From: Streptomyces poonensis | Lineage (GTDB): Bacteria; Actinomycetota; Actinomycetes; Streptomycetales; Streptomycetaceae | NCBI RefSeq assembly: GCF_014650915.1 | Contig: NZ_BMVW01000022.1 | Coordinates: 1-64,000, forward strand | Length of the DNA stretch: 64,000 nt | Reading direction: 5' to 3' | Shown: piece by piece, positions 42,252-52,035 of the stretch | Layout: each line of letters begins with the position of its first letter | How positions within the stretch are numbered: the first letter of the stretch is position 1 | Notes under the pieces: generated by a model | The model's database searches: none | Told to the model about the DNA's origin: nothing | The model's input: only the letters and a program-made list of their open reading frames with translations | Position numbers and translations under genes: made by a program

Positions 42252-42830
42252 ATGATCGCCCCGGTGACCGCCCAGCTCCTGGAGGACCTCTTCTCCGCGC
42301 AGCACATCTCCCGTACGCCACTGGACCGGCAAAGTGCGATTCTCACCCACTCCGCATCCCGCACATTTCTCGCGGACATCGGTGTTCCGAAGTCCGAAGG
42401 AATACTGATCGACATCAGAGACGACCTCACCGAAGGCTTGACACCTCTGCTCTCACACGGTCCCACGGCCGATATCCCGCAGTACCACGGGGCCCCGACC
42501 GACCTCAGTCACTGGATTCATCTCGGCACGGCCATCCATAGCGACATAGCGCTCGACGGCAAAACAGGAATGGTGTACAACGTCAGCGAACTACGGGTGG
42601 TCACACCGCTGCACACCGACCTTTCATCCATGGTGTATGGAATGTGGCTGCTACAGAAGCGCAGGCCGGATTACGATCCGGAAGACGCGATCCACATGCT
42701 CCCGGTCGAGGAGTCGATACGCATCTCGGAAGAAATCGAGGCGGAACTCTCCCGGCTCGATCCAATCCCTTTCGCAACCCCCGGCCCCTGGGAGGGTGCG
42801 ATCACCGATATCGCCAGCGGCATGTGGTAG
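42252..42830 (+). CDS. Second SUKH-family immunity protein
   Basis: The 192-aa protein shows SHWIHLGTAIHSDIALDGKT, GMVYNVSEL and YGMWLLQKRRPDYDPE, the same pattern as its neighbours but more diverged. It starts 9 nt after the previous stop. An additional SUKH gene behind a single toxin may give immunity to related toxins of competitors (inference). Confidence 0.8.
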   Translation: MIAPVTAQLLEDLFSAQHISRTPLDRQSAILTHSASRTFLADIGVPKSEGILIDIRDDLTEGLTPLLSHGPTADIPQYHGAPTDLSHWIHLGTAIHSDIALDGKTGMVYNVSELRVVTPLHTDLSSMVYGMWLLQKRRPDYDPEDAIHMLPVEESIRISEEIEAELSRLDPIPFATPGPWEGAITDIASGMW

Positions 42831-42877
42831 TTTCGCGTCTCGGCAAGCAGGAGTCCTTTCCCCGGGGGTGCGCGACA

Positions 42878-43708
42878 ATGGGCGACGACGGTATCCGGCA
42901 TTTCGGGAGGACCGCGGCCAACGCCTCGTCCGACACACCGGAGAGTGTGCGACGCCTCGCGCGCATCGCCGTCCCCCTGGAGGTCGGACCGTACTTCGCG
43001 ACGGCCGACGCCGACTCCGTACGGCTGGAGGAGTTCGCGCATGCCGTCGGGCGCACGGTCGTACAGGACGACTGCCGGGACTGGGCCCGGCTCGGCTCGG
43101 ACCGCGGATTCGAGATCTGCGCCGACCACCAGGGCGTTGTACGCGCCGTACTGCTCGACTGGAACGAGGCGTTGCGCTTCGTCAACGCGACCCCGGAGGC
43201 GTTCGCCCAGTCGCTCACCGCGCTCGACCACGCCCTCGGCGTCATCCTGGGCACCGACCGGCCGCAGGAGGCCTCCGCCGCGTACGCGGAACTCGAGCAG
43301 CGGCTGCGCGCGATCGACCCCCAGGCCTTCGACGGGCGCGAGAACTGGTGGCCGCTGGTGCTCGACGACATCAGGGACACCGCGAGCGCGGAGTGGTTCA
43401 CCGCCTTCGAGATCGTGAACGACCGGGGCGAGAAGCAGATCGTCACGCAGGCCGGGGGCATCGGCATCCACCCGGAGGAGCGGCTCTGGGCCCGGCTGCG
43501 GGCGGCGGGCCTCGAACCGGAGCAGGTACTGCGGATCCACACCGAGTTGGAGGCCTGCTTCATGCCGGGCCACTACTGCTCGATGTGGCTCGGGCAGGTC
43601 TTCCCCGAGGCGCAGCTGACGCACAACTTCCCTTACGGGGAAACGGCCGAGTCCCGCGCCGAGGGCATCCGGCAGCTGCGCGAGGCGGCGGAGCAGCCGC
43701 CGCAGTAG
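42878..43708 (+). CDS. SUKH-like / deaminase-like fusion protein
   Basis: In this 276-aa protein, residues 1-165 follow the SUKH-4 layout (CRDWARLGSDRGFEICADHQ, then VNATPEAFAQSLTALD). Residues 175-270 match the deaminase tips of the two toxins: H198-P-E200, then C227 and C234 in HTELEACFMPGHYCSMW, then LTHNFPYGETAESRAEG. The zinc ligands and catalytic Glu are kept, but the usual PC is AC. There is no export-type N-terminus, so it acts in the cytosol. An immunity-type and a toxin-type domain in one chain is unusual. ATG start. Confidence 0.82.
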   Translation: MGDDGIRHFGRTAANASSDTPESVRRLARIAVPLEVGPYFATADADSVRLEEFAHAVGRTVVQDDCRDWARLGSDRGFEICADHQGVVRAVLLDWNEALRFVNATPEAFAQSLTALDHALGVILGTDRPQEASAAYAELEQRLRAIDPQAFDGRENWWPLVLDDIRDTASAEWFTAFEIVNDRGEKQIVTQAGGIGIHPEERLWARLRAAGLEPEQVLRIHTELEACFMPGHYCSMWLGQVFPEAQLTHNFPYGETAESRAEGIRQLREAAEQPPQ

Positions 43709-43756
43709 GGCGCCGCGACGACGAGCGACAGGACAGCCAAGAGGGGGCAGCAGACC

Positions 43757-45592
43757 ATGACGACCGGAACCGCCGACGCCACCGTGCCGGACATCACCTC
43801 CTGGCCGCCACTGGACCCCGAGATGCGCACCTTCGGACGGCAGTTGCTCGACTGGGTGGCCGATGACAGCGGGGCCCGGCCCCGGCTGTGCCTGCTCCGG
43901 GGAGCCGAAGGCAGCGGCAAGAGCCGACTGCTCGCCTGGTTCCTGGCCGGTTCGGCCGGGCATCCGCGTACGACCGTCCACGCCACCGTTCCGGCTGCGG
44001 GGCTGACAGCGGAGACCTTCGCCTGGGAGCTGGGGCGGCAGCTCGGTTACGGTCCACTGTCCCCCGCACGTCTGCTGGACCGGATCGGCCGGGACGAGCG
44101 GCCGCTGTTGCTGTTCGTACCCGATGCGCACCGGTCCGGGGCCGGCCCCGCGGACCTACCGGCGGCGGCCCCGGCAACGTTGGTCGCGGAACTGCTGGAG
44201 CCGTTGCTGTCACTCCCCCACCTGCGTGCTGCCGTGGAGGTCGGCGGATCGGGACTGTTGCTCACGAGCGACGCGGAGAGCATTCACCTGGGCAGCTCGG
44301 GCACGTCGTCCCCCGACGGCGACGATTCCAGAGAGCATTCCGGGAAGACCGCCTTCACAGACCTCATCGCGGCAGTACCGCGCACACCCGACGGCCGGCC
44401 GGACTGGTCCGAAGCGCCCGACGCGGTCCGCCGCCACGTCCTCGACATGGCGCTGCGAGCCGACGACGGAGGAGCCGCCGTGCGCAGCCTGCTGGCGGAC
44501 CCCGGCTTCCTGGTGCACGGTCCGGCCACCGCAGTCACCGCCGTACTGGCCGACGAGCGCATTCCCGTACCCGGGCAACTCCGCCGGGTGTGGCGGCTCG
44601 CCGCACCCGAACTGACGGCGCTCCGCACCGACGCCGCCGAGCGTGCCGCTCTACTCCACGCGGCCGCCGTGGGCACGGACGCGACCCTGACCGAGTACCT
44701 GCGCCCCCTCGCCCAGCGTCATCACTGGTCCGCGGCGTGGGCTCGCCCGGACCTCTCGGTGGCCGCACTGGCACTCGTACCGGGCGATGAGCGCCACCTG
44801 CTGGTGGCCGACACGACGGGGCGGCTCCGGACGTACGACGTGGACACGGCCACGGGCACGGGCACACGCACAGAGACAGGGACAAACGCCCAGGCCGCAC
44901 CGATCAGCTCCTCACCGTTCGTACGGCCCGTCTCCGTCGCCCCGCGCGACGCCCGCTCGATGCTGCTGCTGGACGAGGCCGGGACGCTGCTTCCGCTCAC
45001 GGCGGAGGACGAGGACGGCATGTCCGCGACCGTGCTGGGGCACATCGCGGAACACCACGGTTCGAACGCCCTCACCGAGGCGGACTCCCAGTCCCGGGTC
45101 ACCGCGCTCGGCAGCGGCCCGTACAGCCCGTACGCGGTCGTCGGCGACCAAGGAGGCACCCTCCATGTATGGTCGCTGAGCGACTACCAGGACACCCCCC
45201 GCTCCTGCCGCGTGCACGAGCAGCCCGTCATCGCCACCGCCTGCCTCCACGTCCCCACAGCCGAACTGACCCTCGCCTTCAGTGCCGCGCTGGACGGCTC
45301 GGTACGCCTGTGGGAGACCTCGGCAGAGCCGATGCCGGTCCCCGTCGAGCAGCGCCGTTCCCTGGTCACCGCACTCGCCGCCGCCGACACTCCCGTCGGT
45401 CCGGTGCTCGCCGTCGCCTGGAGCGACAACGAACTCCACCTGTGGGATGTGTTCTCCGGCAGGATGCAGGTCCTGCCCCTGCTGCACGCCTGCCGCGCTC
45501 TGGCCCTCACTCCCGAGGGTCTGCTCGTCATCGGAGGTGCCGAGGGGTCGTATGCCGTACGGCTTCGGCTGGATGCGCTCTGGGATCGGTGA
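43757..45592 (+). CDS. P-loop ATPase with C-terminal WD40-type propeller
   Basis: This 611-aa protein has Walker A GAEGSGKS at 49-56 and Walker B-like PLLLFVPDAH near 118, then a helical region. From about residue 330 WD40-like repeats begin, including GTLHVWSLSDY, DGSVRLWETS and NELHLWDVFSG. The layout is that of a STAND-type or sensor ATPase. It starts 48 nt after the SUKH-deaminase gene on the same strand, so the two may work together as sensor and effector (inference). ATG start. Confidence 0.82.
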   Translation: MTTGTADATVPDITSWPPLDPEMRTFGRQLLDWVADDSGARPRLCLLRGAEGSGKSRLLAWFLAGSAGHPRTTVHATVPAAGLTAETFAWELGRQLGYGPLSPARLLDRIGRDERPLLLFVPDAHRSGAGPADLPAAAPATLVAELLEPLLSLPHLRAAVEVGGSGLLLTSDAESIHLGSSGTSSPDGDDSREHSGKTAFTDLIAAVPRTPDGRPDWSEAPDAVRRHVLDMALRADDGGAAVRSLLADPGFLVHGPATAVTAVLADERIPVPGQLRRVWRLAAPELTALRTDAAERAALLHAAAVGTDATLTEYLRPLAQRHHWSAAWARPDLSVAALALVPGDERHLLVADTTGRLRTYDVDTATGTGTRTETGTNAQAAPISSSPFVRPVSVAPRDARSMLLLDEAGTLLPLTAEDEDGMSATVLGHIAEHHGSNALTEADSQSRVTALGSGPYSPYAVVGDQGGTLHVWSLSDYQDTPRSCRVHEQPVIATACLHVPTAELTLAFSAALDGSVRLWETSAEPMPVPVEQRRSLVTALAAADTPVGPVLAVAWSDNELHLWDVFSGRMQVLPLLHACRALALTPEGLLVIGGAEGSYAVRLRLDALWDR

Positions 45593-45727
45593 GACGAAGC
45601 AGCTCCCCTGTGAGATGCGGGGACAGGTGCCTGGATTCCCGACCGGGGGATGCTCTGTCACAGGAGCAAGCGAGCGGGCCCTCCCCCTGACCGATGGTCC
45701 GGTGAGCGACCCGCTCACGGACTCCCC

Positions 45728-47182
45728 TCAACTCGTCCGGTCTCCGTCGTCGCCGTCATCCATGCTCGCCATCGCCCGCATGAAGTGGCCGATGAAGGGG
45801 GTCAGCAGACCGGCCGCGACCGTCCACAGCCGCCACCCACCCTCACCCGGCACGAGCAACAGAGCGGCCAGGCAGCCGAGCGCCACCAGCCACCCCACGA
45901 CCACCGGCACGGACGCCGTCACCAGCCAGCCCGCCCCCAGGTCCAGCATCCGTACCTTCCGCTCCGCATCCGGATGCGCGGGAACGGTGAGCCCGGCCTC
46001 CGCGACCTGCTCGGCCACCTGCACCGGGACCGCACCCGGCAGCTGCCAGCCGTCGTCACCCACCAGCTCGGCCAGTACGTCACGGCCGCGACGCTGCTGA
46101 GGGTGCCAGAGCAGCCAGCCCTGCGCGCCTGACAGCGCGTGCCCGGCCGGTGCCGCGGCCATCTGGGAGTGGAAGGGGATCTCTCGACCGCGGCCGTCCA
46201 GCATGAGGCACTGCAACTTTCGGGTGTTCTCCCGGCGCTTCTTCTCATCGGCCGCTTCAGGACTGCCGGGCGGCGGCGCGTCGGTATGCGTCCCAACTCC
46301 GGTGGCGGTGACACGTACCGCCTTCCAGTCGGGGCCGACAGTGCGCGCGGGGCGCCGGATGCTTTCGGCTCCCCACATGCCGACGGTCAGGAAGGAAGTC
46401 ACCAAGAGCCAGAATCCGCCGATCACCCACGCGTCGCCCCACTGCACAGCGCGTCCAGCGAGTTGGCGCTCCACGTCCTCGCGCTGGTCGTCACCGATGG
46501 CACCCAACTCCGGCTGGCCCGGAACGTAGGCCACATACAGCTCGCCGCCAGCCTCTTGGCGCCGATCAGTCGACGCCTCGAACGTCGCGGGCACCTCGTG
46601 CCTCCCGGTTGGCGAGCGCAGCATGACGGTGTAGTCAGCCGTGGCGCTGGCTTTGCGGCTGCTGCCCTGCACCACCTCATTGTCGATCTTCACGATGGAG
46701 CGCTCTTCGATCACCGCCCCCGCCTCGGCCAGTACGGCGCTCCTGCCCGTGCCCCGCGCGTCGGCGGCGGCCAGCGTCGCCCAGAGCGCCAACAACGTCG
46801 GAACCACGACCAGCACGCCCGCATAGCGGGCCGACAACCAGCGCGTACCGCCCAGCCGCATCGGCACCGTGCCTTGACCACGCCCCGCGGTACCCGAGGC
46901 GGCCCTTACCGACTGGCGGTAGGTCTCGCGACGGGACCGGCCGCCCCCGAGGAGGACCGCGCCCCCGAGGACCACCATGCACCCAGTAAGCAGTGCCAAA
47001 GAGCACCACAGGACAGCCGCACGCACTTGTGTCGCTCCCAAGAAGAGCCACGAGGCAGTCAGTGCCACGAGGGCGAGCGGGGCGGCCACGGTGACGAACC
47101 TCGCGCAGTGCGGGAAGCAACGGATTGCGATCACATCGCCGACGGCATCCCCTCCCTTGCCGACCGTCCGCTCACTGCTCAC
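45728..47182 (-). CDS. Multi-pass membrane protein of WXG operon
   Basis: The 484-aa protein has hydrophobic helices near residues 28-48, 58-80, 120-140, 250-272, 400-422 and 430-450. A soluble domain (about 150-240) has ADYTVMLRSPTGRHEVPATF and then ELYVAYVPGQPELGAI, resembling DUF3592-type extracytoplasmic domains. The GTG start overlaps the upstream stop (GTGA). It is the third gene of a coupled WXG operon and could be an immunity or docking protein. Confidence 0.78.
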   Translation of the reverse strand: MSSERTVGKGGDAVGDVIAIRCFPHCARFVTVAAPLALVALTASWLFLGATQVRAAVLWCSLALLTGCMVVLGGAVLLGGGRSRRETYRQSVRAASGTAGRGQGTVPMRLGGTRWLSARYAGVLVVVPTLLALWATLAAADARGTGRSAVLAEAGAVIEERSIVKIDNEVVQGSSRKASATADYTVMLRSPTGRHEVPATFEASTDRRQEAGGELYVAYVPGQPELGAIGDDQREDVERQLAGRAVQWGDAWVIGGFWLLVTSFLTVGMWGAESIRRPARTVGPDWKAVRVTATGVGTHTDAPPPGSPEAADEKKRRENTRKLQCLMLDGRGREIPFHSQMAAAPAGHALSGAQGWLLWHPQQRRGRDVLAELVGDDGWQLPGAVPVQVAEQVAEAGLTVPAHPDAERKVRMLDLGAGWLVTASVPVVVGWLVALGCLAALLLVPGEGGWRLWTVAAGLLTPFIGHFMRAMASMDDGDDGDRTS

Positions 47183-48309
47183 CCGAATGCTCCATACCGG
47201 TGGGTGTCGGGTCGTTCCCGTAGGGCCTTGGCATCCTCACTCGCATCCTTCCGAGCTTCAGCGGCCGCACCGGGCCTGTCCTCCTCCTTGTCCGCGTTGG
47301 GATCGCCGTTGACCGCCCCGTCCAGGTTCTTGGAGACGTTGCCACCGGCGCCGAGCCCGAAGCTGACAGGAGCATTGGTGGCCATATCACCTGCGAGCGT
47401 GTGAGCCGCGGAGAATGCCTGTCCGTCCGTGGCCCGGTGGACGGCCGCACTCCCGGAACCGCCGGTGAGGCCGCCCGCCATCGCTCCGAGCGCCATCTGC
47501 GAGGCATCGAAGTGGCGCCCTTTCGGGAGATTGCTGATGGTGTCACCGACGACCGATGAGGCAACGCCCGCCGTTGCGCCCCCCGCTACGTTCGCCGACA
47601 TGCCTCCACCGAGTCTCTGAGCCAGTGGTCCAGCCACGTACTTCCCTCCGAAGGCGCCTGTCGCACCGTTGATGACGTTGTTGAGCAGATCGGGTTTCTT
47701 ATCCGTGGCCAGGCTCGTTGCGACTCCGGTGCCTGTCCCAGCAGCCCACTGAACGCCCAGCTCCACGCCCAGACTCAGCGCCTTGCTGTCCCTCACGAAC
47801 AGACGAACGCTGCCGAAGAAACGCGCAGCCATGCTGAGCAGCCGACCCAGCCTCGACGCAGCACTGACGGCCTGCGCCCCCAGCCGCACCGCATTGGCGG
47901 CGCCGGCCGCCGCCGAGAACCCGAGCGTGACGAAGGAGAGCGCGACGGACGCCCCGATCGAGACCCCGATCTCGACGTAGATCACGTGGATCTCGTCGTT
48001 GATCTCCTCGATGTTGTCGGCCGCCTCCTCCAGCCCTTTCGCCGCCTCCCCGAAGAGCGGCACGGTCTCCTCGACCGCTTCGCCGACCTTCTTCCAGTGC
48101 GCACGGAAGGCTTCGGCGCCCTCACCCCGCCAGTGCTCGTCCAGGGTCCCCCGCACCCTCTTGTCGAGCGCGGAATACGCCTCCTCCAGCTCCTCCCCCA
48201 CAGTGCGCCAGCCCTTGGCCGCCGCACGCAGCACATCCGGACGCCCGCCCGGATTCACGATCTCGATGCCGGCCTCGTAGACCTTCTCCGCGACACCCTC
48301 TTCGCTCAA
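47179..48309 (-). CDS. WXG-domain long protein, putative T7SS effector or partner
   Basis: The 376-aa protein starts at a TTG overlapping the upstream stop (TTGA). Residues 1-110 form a WXG helical hairpin (HWRGEGAEAFRAHW near 59-72). A hydrophobic Ala/Gly region (about 112-165) and a Gly/Ala/Ser-rich region (about 185-310) with glycine-zipper-like patterns follow, then a charged tail. The glycine-rich middle is seen in membrane-inserting toxins and in linkers; there is no catalytic motif. Confidence 0.8.
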   Translation of the reverse strand: MSEEGVAEKVYEAGIEIVNPGGRPDVLRAAAKGWRTVGEELEEAYSALDKRVRGTLDEHWRGEGAEAFRAHWKKVGEAVEETVPLFGEAAKGLEEAADNIEEINDEIHVIYVEIGVSIGASVALSFVTLGFSAAAGAANAVRLGAQAVSAASRLGRLLSMAARFFGSVRLFVRDSKALSLGVELGVQWAAGTGTGVATSLATDKKPDLLNNVINGATGAFGGKYVAGPLAQRLGGGMSANVAGGATAGVASSVVGDTISNLPKGRHFDASQMALGAMAGGLTGGSGSAAVHRATDGQAFSAAHTLAGDMATNAPVSFGLGAGGNVSKNLDGAVNGDPNADKEEDRPGAAAEARKDASEDAKALRERPDTHRYGAFG

Positions 48310-48629
48310 CTCTTCCCGCCCCTGAACATGTCGGCGAGAGCGTCGTCCGACGCCTCCGAGTTCCTCGCGTTGTCTCTGAGGGCCTGCCCGACCTCGTCGA
48401 GGTGCCGGGCCAGCTTCCCCAGCGAGTCGGCCATCTCAGCGGACAATTCGATATAGGCCGACGTGACCTCCTCGGACTCCGTCAAGAACCCGAAACCGTC
48501 ACTGATCTGCTCCGCACCCGTCTTGCCCTGGAAGCTCCTGACCGCACTGGACAGGTCGTACGCCCGCGTATCAAAAGCCCTCGCCAGCCTCGTCAGTTCT
48601 TGCGCGTCTACGTAGAAGTCATGGGACAT
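48306..48629 (-). CDS. WXG100-like small helical protein without Trp
   Basis: The 107-aa helical protein begins MSHDFYVDAQELTRLARAF. The central turn reads ISDGFGFLTESEEV, with no tryptophan. It is coupled to the WXG long protein, so it is probably its helical partner (type VII partners often lack the W-x-G on one side). Confidence 0.78.
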   Translation of the reverse strand: MSHDFYVDAQELTRLARAFDTRAYDLSSAVRSFQGKTGAEQISDGFGFLTESEEVTSAYIELSAEMADSLGKLARHLDEVGQALRDNARNSEASDDALADMFRGGKS

Positions 48630-49281
48630 GCGCCGCTCCGCACACCGTTCGCTCGTGCCTCACAGTCCGGGGCTGAGACGGTAGCCACGCGAGGTGATGC
48701 GCGAGGCGCCTCGGCCGCCGTAGCGGACCCGGTGTACCTGCCCGTAACCGCATCCCATCCGCATCCGCAATCACTCTCGCGCCCGGCCCGAAGAGCGCCG
48801 ACCGCAGCATCCGCCGGGTTCCACCTCTCGCTCTCCTCGTGGCACCTCGCGACAGGGAAGGGGACGAGCACATCCGGCGAGGCGGGAGGCGTCTCGCTCG
48901 ATGGGGCGACCACATGCGCACCGTTGACCCGCATTTGCGGGGTCACGGCGGATGGCATGTCGACCGTCAGTGGATCCGCCCGAGGCAGGCGCGCTGAGCC
49001 CTGGCGATACGGCCGGGGTCGGCCTGCTCGCTTTCCGAGGCGAGCATGAGTGGCGTCCGTCCCAGCTCGTGGTCTTGGTATGAAGCGCGAAAACGTCGCG
49101 AATCCACACATCACACATCCACACACAGCACATACACCGCGCGCCGAACGCAGGCGAACGCAACCCGAAAAGCGAGCGCGTCACGGGAGCAATACCTATA
49201 CTCACTCATAGTTGGCGTGTCCGTGTCACAAAGCGATAGCTTCCGCTTCAAGACACCCAAAACAGACATGGGGGAAAAGGC
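48630..49281. promoter_or_regulatory. 652-bp divergent intergenic region
   Basis: The region separates two divergent WXG operons. Several open frames exist on both strands but none has a credible start, composition or similarity. CACACATCACACATCCACAC-type iteration occurs near 49105-49130. GGCTACCGT near 48681-48689 (minus) is a possible -10 element. Confidence 0.45.
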
Positions 49282-49620
49282 GTGTCGGCCGGAACGGAAA
49301 TCGAGGATCCAGCAGCGCTCAACCGGGCGGGCAGCGGAGCGCAGGAAGTGGCGGGGCAGACGCGAACCGCCGGCGCTCATCCGGTGGACGAGTCCCGCTC
49401 GGCCTCTCGGGATTTCAGCAGCGGCAATTGGGACGGCGGACTGGGCAGTGCGCTGACCAATCTGGCGGAGACCTGGTCGAGTCAGGTCTCCGCGCTCGCG
49501 TCGGACTGCGACAACCTCTCCCGCCAGTGCGGCGGCTCGGGACTGCTGTATCAGCGCACCGAAGCCGCGAACACGCAGACCATGCGGTCCTTGTCGAGCG
49601 AGCCCTCGCCCTTCGGCTGA
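49282..49620 (+). CDS. Small helical WXG100-like protein
   Basis: The 112-aa protein has a GTG start after GGGGGAAAAGG. A low-complexity polar N-terminus is followed by FSSGNWDGGLGSALTNLAETW and SSQVSALASDCDNLSRQ, a helical hairpin with W-D-G in the turn. This is close to a real WXG motif. It is the first gene of a plus-strand unit with the large protein at 49723. Confidence 0.75.
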   Translation: MSAGTEIEDPAALNRAGSGAQEVAGQTRTAGAHPVDESRSASRDFSSGNWDGGLGSALTNLAETWSSQVSALASDCDNLSRQCGGSGLLYQRTEAANTQTMRSLSSEPSPFG

Positions 49621-49722
49621 ACAGGCGCTCCCCCCACGCGACCACCGGCACCGCCACCACCACCGCCGTAGCTTCAGCCCGACGAGACGCACGCACAACA
49701 CAACGGGGAATCCACCGAGCCC

Positions 49723-51984
49723 ATGCCGACGTACGAGCAGCTCTATCACCTCAACCTCAGCAACCTCGCAGCAGCCGCCGACCGCTGGGAAGAGACCTCC
49801 ACCAAGTTCAAGGGCCTGCACACCGCGTACGGGGACCAGGTCACCGGCCCCTTCAAGCAGGCGGGCTGGACCCAGCCGGCCCTGACCGCCGGTAAGGCCG
49901 ACAACGACGTACGCGCCGCCCAGCAGCAGTTCGAGAGCGCCCACAAGCAGGCTCAAGGCATCGCTGGCGTTCTCACCTCACTGCACACCGAGCTGAAGAA
50001 GGCCAAGGACGACCTGCACCGCCTCGCCGACGTCGAGGCCAAGGAACAGGGCCTCCACGTCAGCGCCACCGGCACCGTCACCCCGCGCAACGACCTCTCC
50101 CAGGACGTCGGCGCCCGTCACGACCCCGACGGCCAGGCCGCCATCCGCGAGCAGCAGCAGGCCTGCGACGCCTTCGTCCGCCGTATCGAACGCGTCCTGC
50201 AGCGCGCCGCCGAAGCCGACGAGTCCGCCTGCTGGGCCCTGCGCCGCGACCTCGGCACCAGCAAGAGCGACTTCAACTCCAAGGTCGTCACCTCCCTCGA
50301 CGACGCCGACGCCACCCGCGCCGCCGAGCTGATAAAGAAGGGTGACAAGCTCACCGACGCGGAGCTCACCCAGCTCAACCAGCTGATGAAGGCCAACCAG
50401 AACGACCCGGTCTTCGCCACCCGCTACTACCAGCAGCTCGGCCAGGAGGGCTCCCTCCAGCTGTACGGCCAGCTGGCCCTGCAGACGGCCGACGCGAGCG
50501 ACGAGCGCAAGGCCCTGCTCCAGCAGATGCAGCGCAACATGGGCAACACCCTGGCCACCGCCACCGACCCGGACAACAAGCCGCACCTGTCCAAGGAGTG
50601 GACCGCGGAGCTGCGCAGTCTCGGCACCCAGCACATCAAGCTGCACGACAACGCCATGAACGAGGGCCCTTACGGCTACCAGCTCCTCGGCGGCATCCTC
50701 CGTTACGGCAACTACGACTCCGACTTCCTGACCCCTGTCGCGGAGCACATCACCCAGCTCCACGCCGACGACCCGTACTTCTTCGCCAACACGAAGATGA
50801 CCATGGGCGACCCCGAGTACGGCTTCAACCCGTCCGGCAAGAACGGCTCCGGCTACGACCCCATGAACAGCGTCCTCGAGGCGCTCGGCCACAGCCCCGA
50901 AGCCGCCACCGACTACTTCACCCCACCCATGGAGAAGTACGCCGAGGACGGCACCCACAAGGGCACCCTCTCCGACATCGACGGTTCCTCCAGCTACCTG
51001 GACTACCTCGTCGACAAGGACTACGAGTACTTCCCCGACATCACGGGCCACGATCCCGACGCCGCACAGAAGTCGGCGAACTACTTCCCTGACGCTCTGG
51101 GGCACGCCTTGGAGGCCGCGGTCTCCGGCCGTCCGTACGACGATGCCGACGCACCCGTCGTGAAACACTCCGCGGAACAGGCCGCACTCATGCACCAGGT
51201 GGTCGAAAAGATCGGCGACAACCCCGGGTTGATCAGCGAGAAGGACAACGGTCCGCTGACCGCAATGAGCGACAGCCTCGGGAACATGACGGCCGAGTAC
51301 ATGTATGACGTACAAAAGGCGCTGGCCGGTGACAGTGTTCATGTTCCGACGAACGGCGTGGATGCCGGATTGAGACAACTCAACTATGGCTCTCTGTCCG
51401 CGTTCCTTGGAGCGGTTGGCAAGGACCCCGACGCTTACGGTGCGATCAGTAACGCCCAGCAGGCAGTGACCACCGAACTCATCAGGGGCACCTTGAGTGA
51501 CCAGTCCAGCGGCGATGCCCGAACCACAGCCGCCCAGTCGATGGTGGCCCCGGGAGCCTTGATCAGCGGAATCATGGAGGAGTCCCGGTCTCAGGCCGTG
51601 TACGACGAAGGGGTCGCCAAGGATGAGGAGTTCAACAAGAGTCTCGCTACCGGCGATAAGTGGATTGGGCGAATCATCGAGACGGGCACAAGCAGAATCC
51701 CCATCGCCGGAGATGCCGTCGGCTGGGTGGTCGAAGACATCCGTGGGGCGACTGTCGAGCACTTCACACGCGACACGAAGGATGAGAAGAGCGCCGAGGA
51801 AGCCCGCAACCTCGAAGAACAAAGGGAGACCGGCGCTCAGGCAGTCAAGTCGGCGACTCTGACTGCCGCTCGCGATGCCAGCCTGACACCGGATGAGACA
51901 AGTCGTCTAGCGGATGCTACCTATAATCAGGCCAACATCAGTTACTCCGACGGACGAAGTCGTGTCGACGGCGTCGACAACTGA
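49723..51984 (+). CDS. Large WXG-associated protein of unknown function
   Basis: The 753-aa protein has N-terminal helices (about 1-200) with GWTQPALTAGKADNDVRAAQ, then a long helical body, e.g. TDAELTQLNQLMKANQNDPV and GPYGYQLLGGILRYGNYDSD. There is no transmembrane helix or signal peptide. Similar large DUF6571-type proteins follow WXG100 genes in many Streptomyces. The last ~250 residues (from about 51180) use more A/T-rich codons than the first 500, so the 3' end may have been acquired or exchanged, as with polymorphic toxin tips. No catalytic motif recognised. Confidence 0.75.
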   Translation: MPTYEQLYHLNLSNLAAAADRWEETSTKFKGLHTAYGDQVTGPFKQAGWTQPALTAGKADNDVRAAQQQFESAHKQAQGIAGVLTSLHTELKKAKDDLHRLADVEAKEQGLHVSATGTVTPRNDLSQDVGARHDPDGQAAIREQQQACDAFVRRIERVLQRAAEADESACWALRRDLGTSKSDFNSKVVTSLDDADATRAAELIKKGDKLTDAELTQLNQLMKANQNDPVFATRYYQQLGQEGSLQLYGQLALQTADASDERKALLQQMQRNMGNTLATATDPDNKPHLSKEWTAELRSLGTQHIKLHDNAMNEGPYGYQLLGGILRYGNYDSDFLTPVAEHITQLHADDPYFFANTKMTMGDPEYGFNPSGKNGSGYDPMNSVLEALGHSPEAATDYFTPPMEKYAEDGTHKGTLSDIDGSSSYLDYLVDKDYEYFPDITGHDPDAAQKSANYFPDALGHALEAAVSGRPYDDADAPVVKHSAEQAALMHQVVEKIGDNPGLISEKDNGPLTAMSDSLGNMTAEYMYDVQKALAGDSVHVPTNGVDAGLRQLNYGSLSAFLGAVGKDPDAYGAISNAQQAVTTELIRGTLSDQSSGDARTTAAQSMVAPGALISGIMEESRSQAVYDEGVAKDEEFNKSLATGDKWIGRIIETGTSRIPIAGDAVGWVVEDIRGATVEHFTRDTKDEKSAEEARNLEEQRETGAQAVKSATLTAARDASLTPDETSRLADATYNQANISYSDGRSRVDGVDN

Positions 51985-52035
51985 TTACCTCTTCCGCCCT
52001 TCACGCTAACTTCACCCAATCTCGAGGTGTCCACA

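Noticed and set aside
48608..49126. Minus-strand open frame in the divergent gap
   Set aside because: No ribosome-binding site, odd composition; overlaps the likely promoter region.
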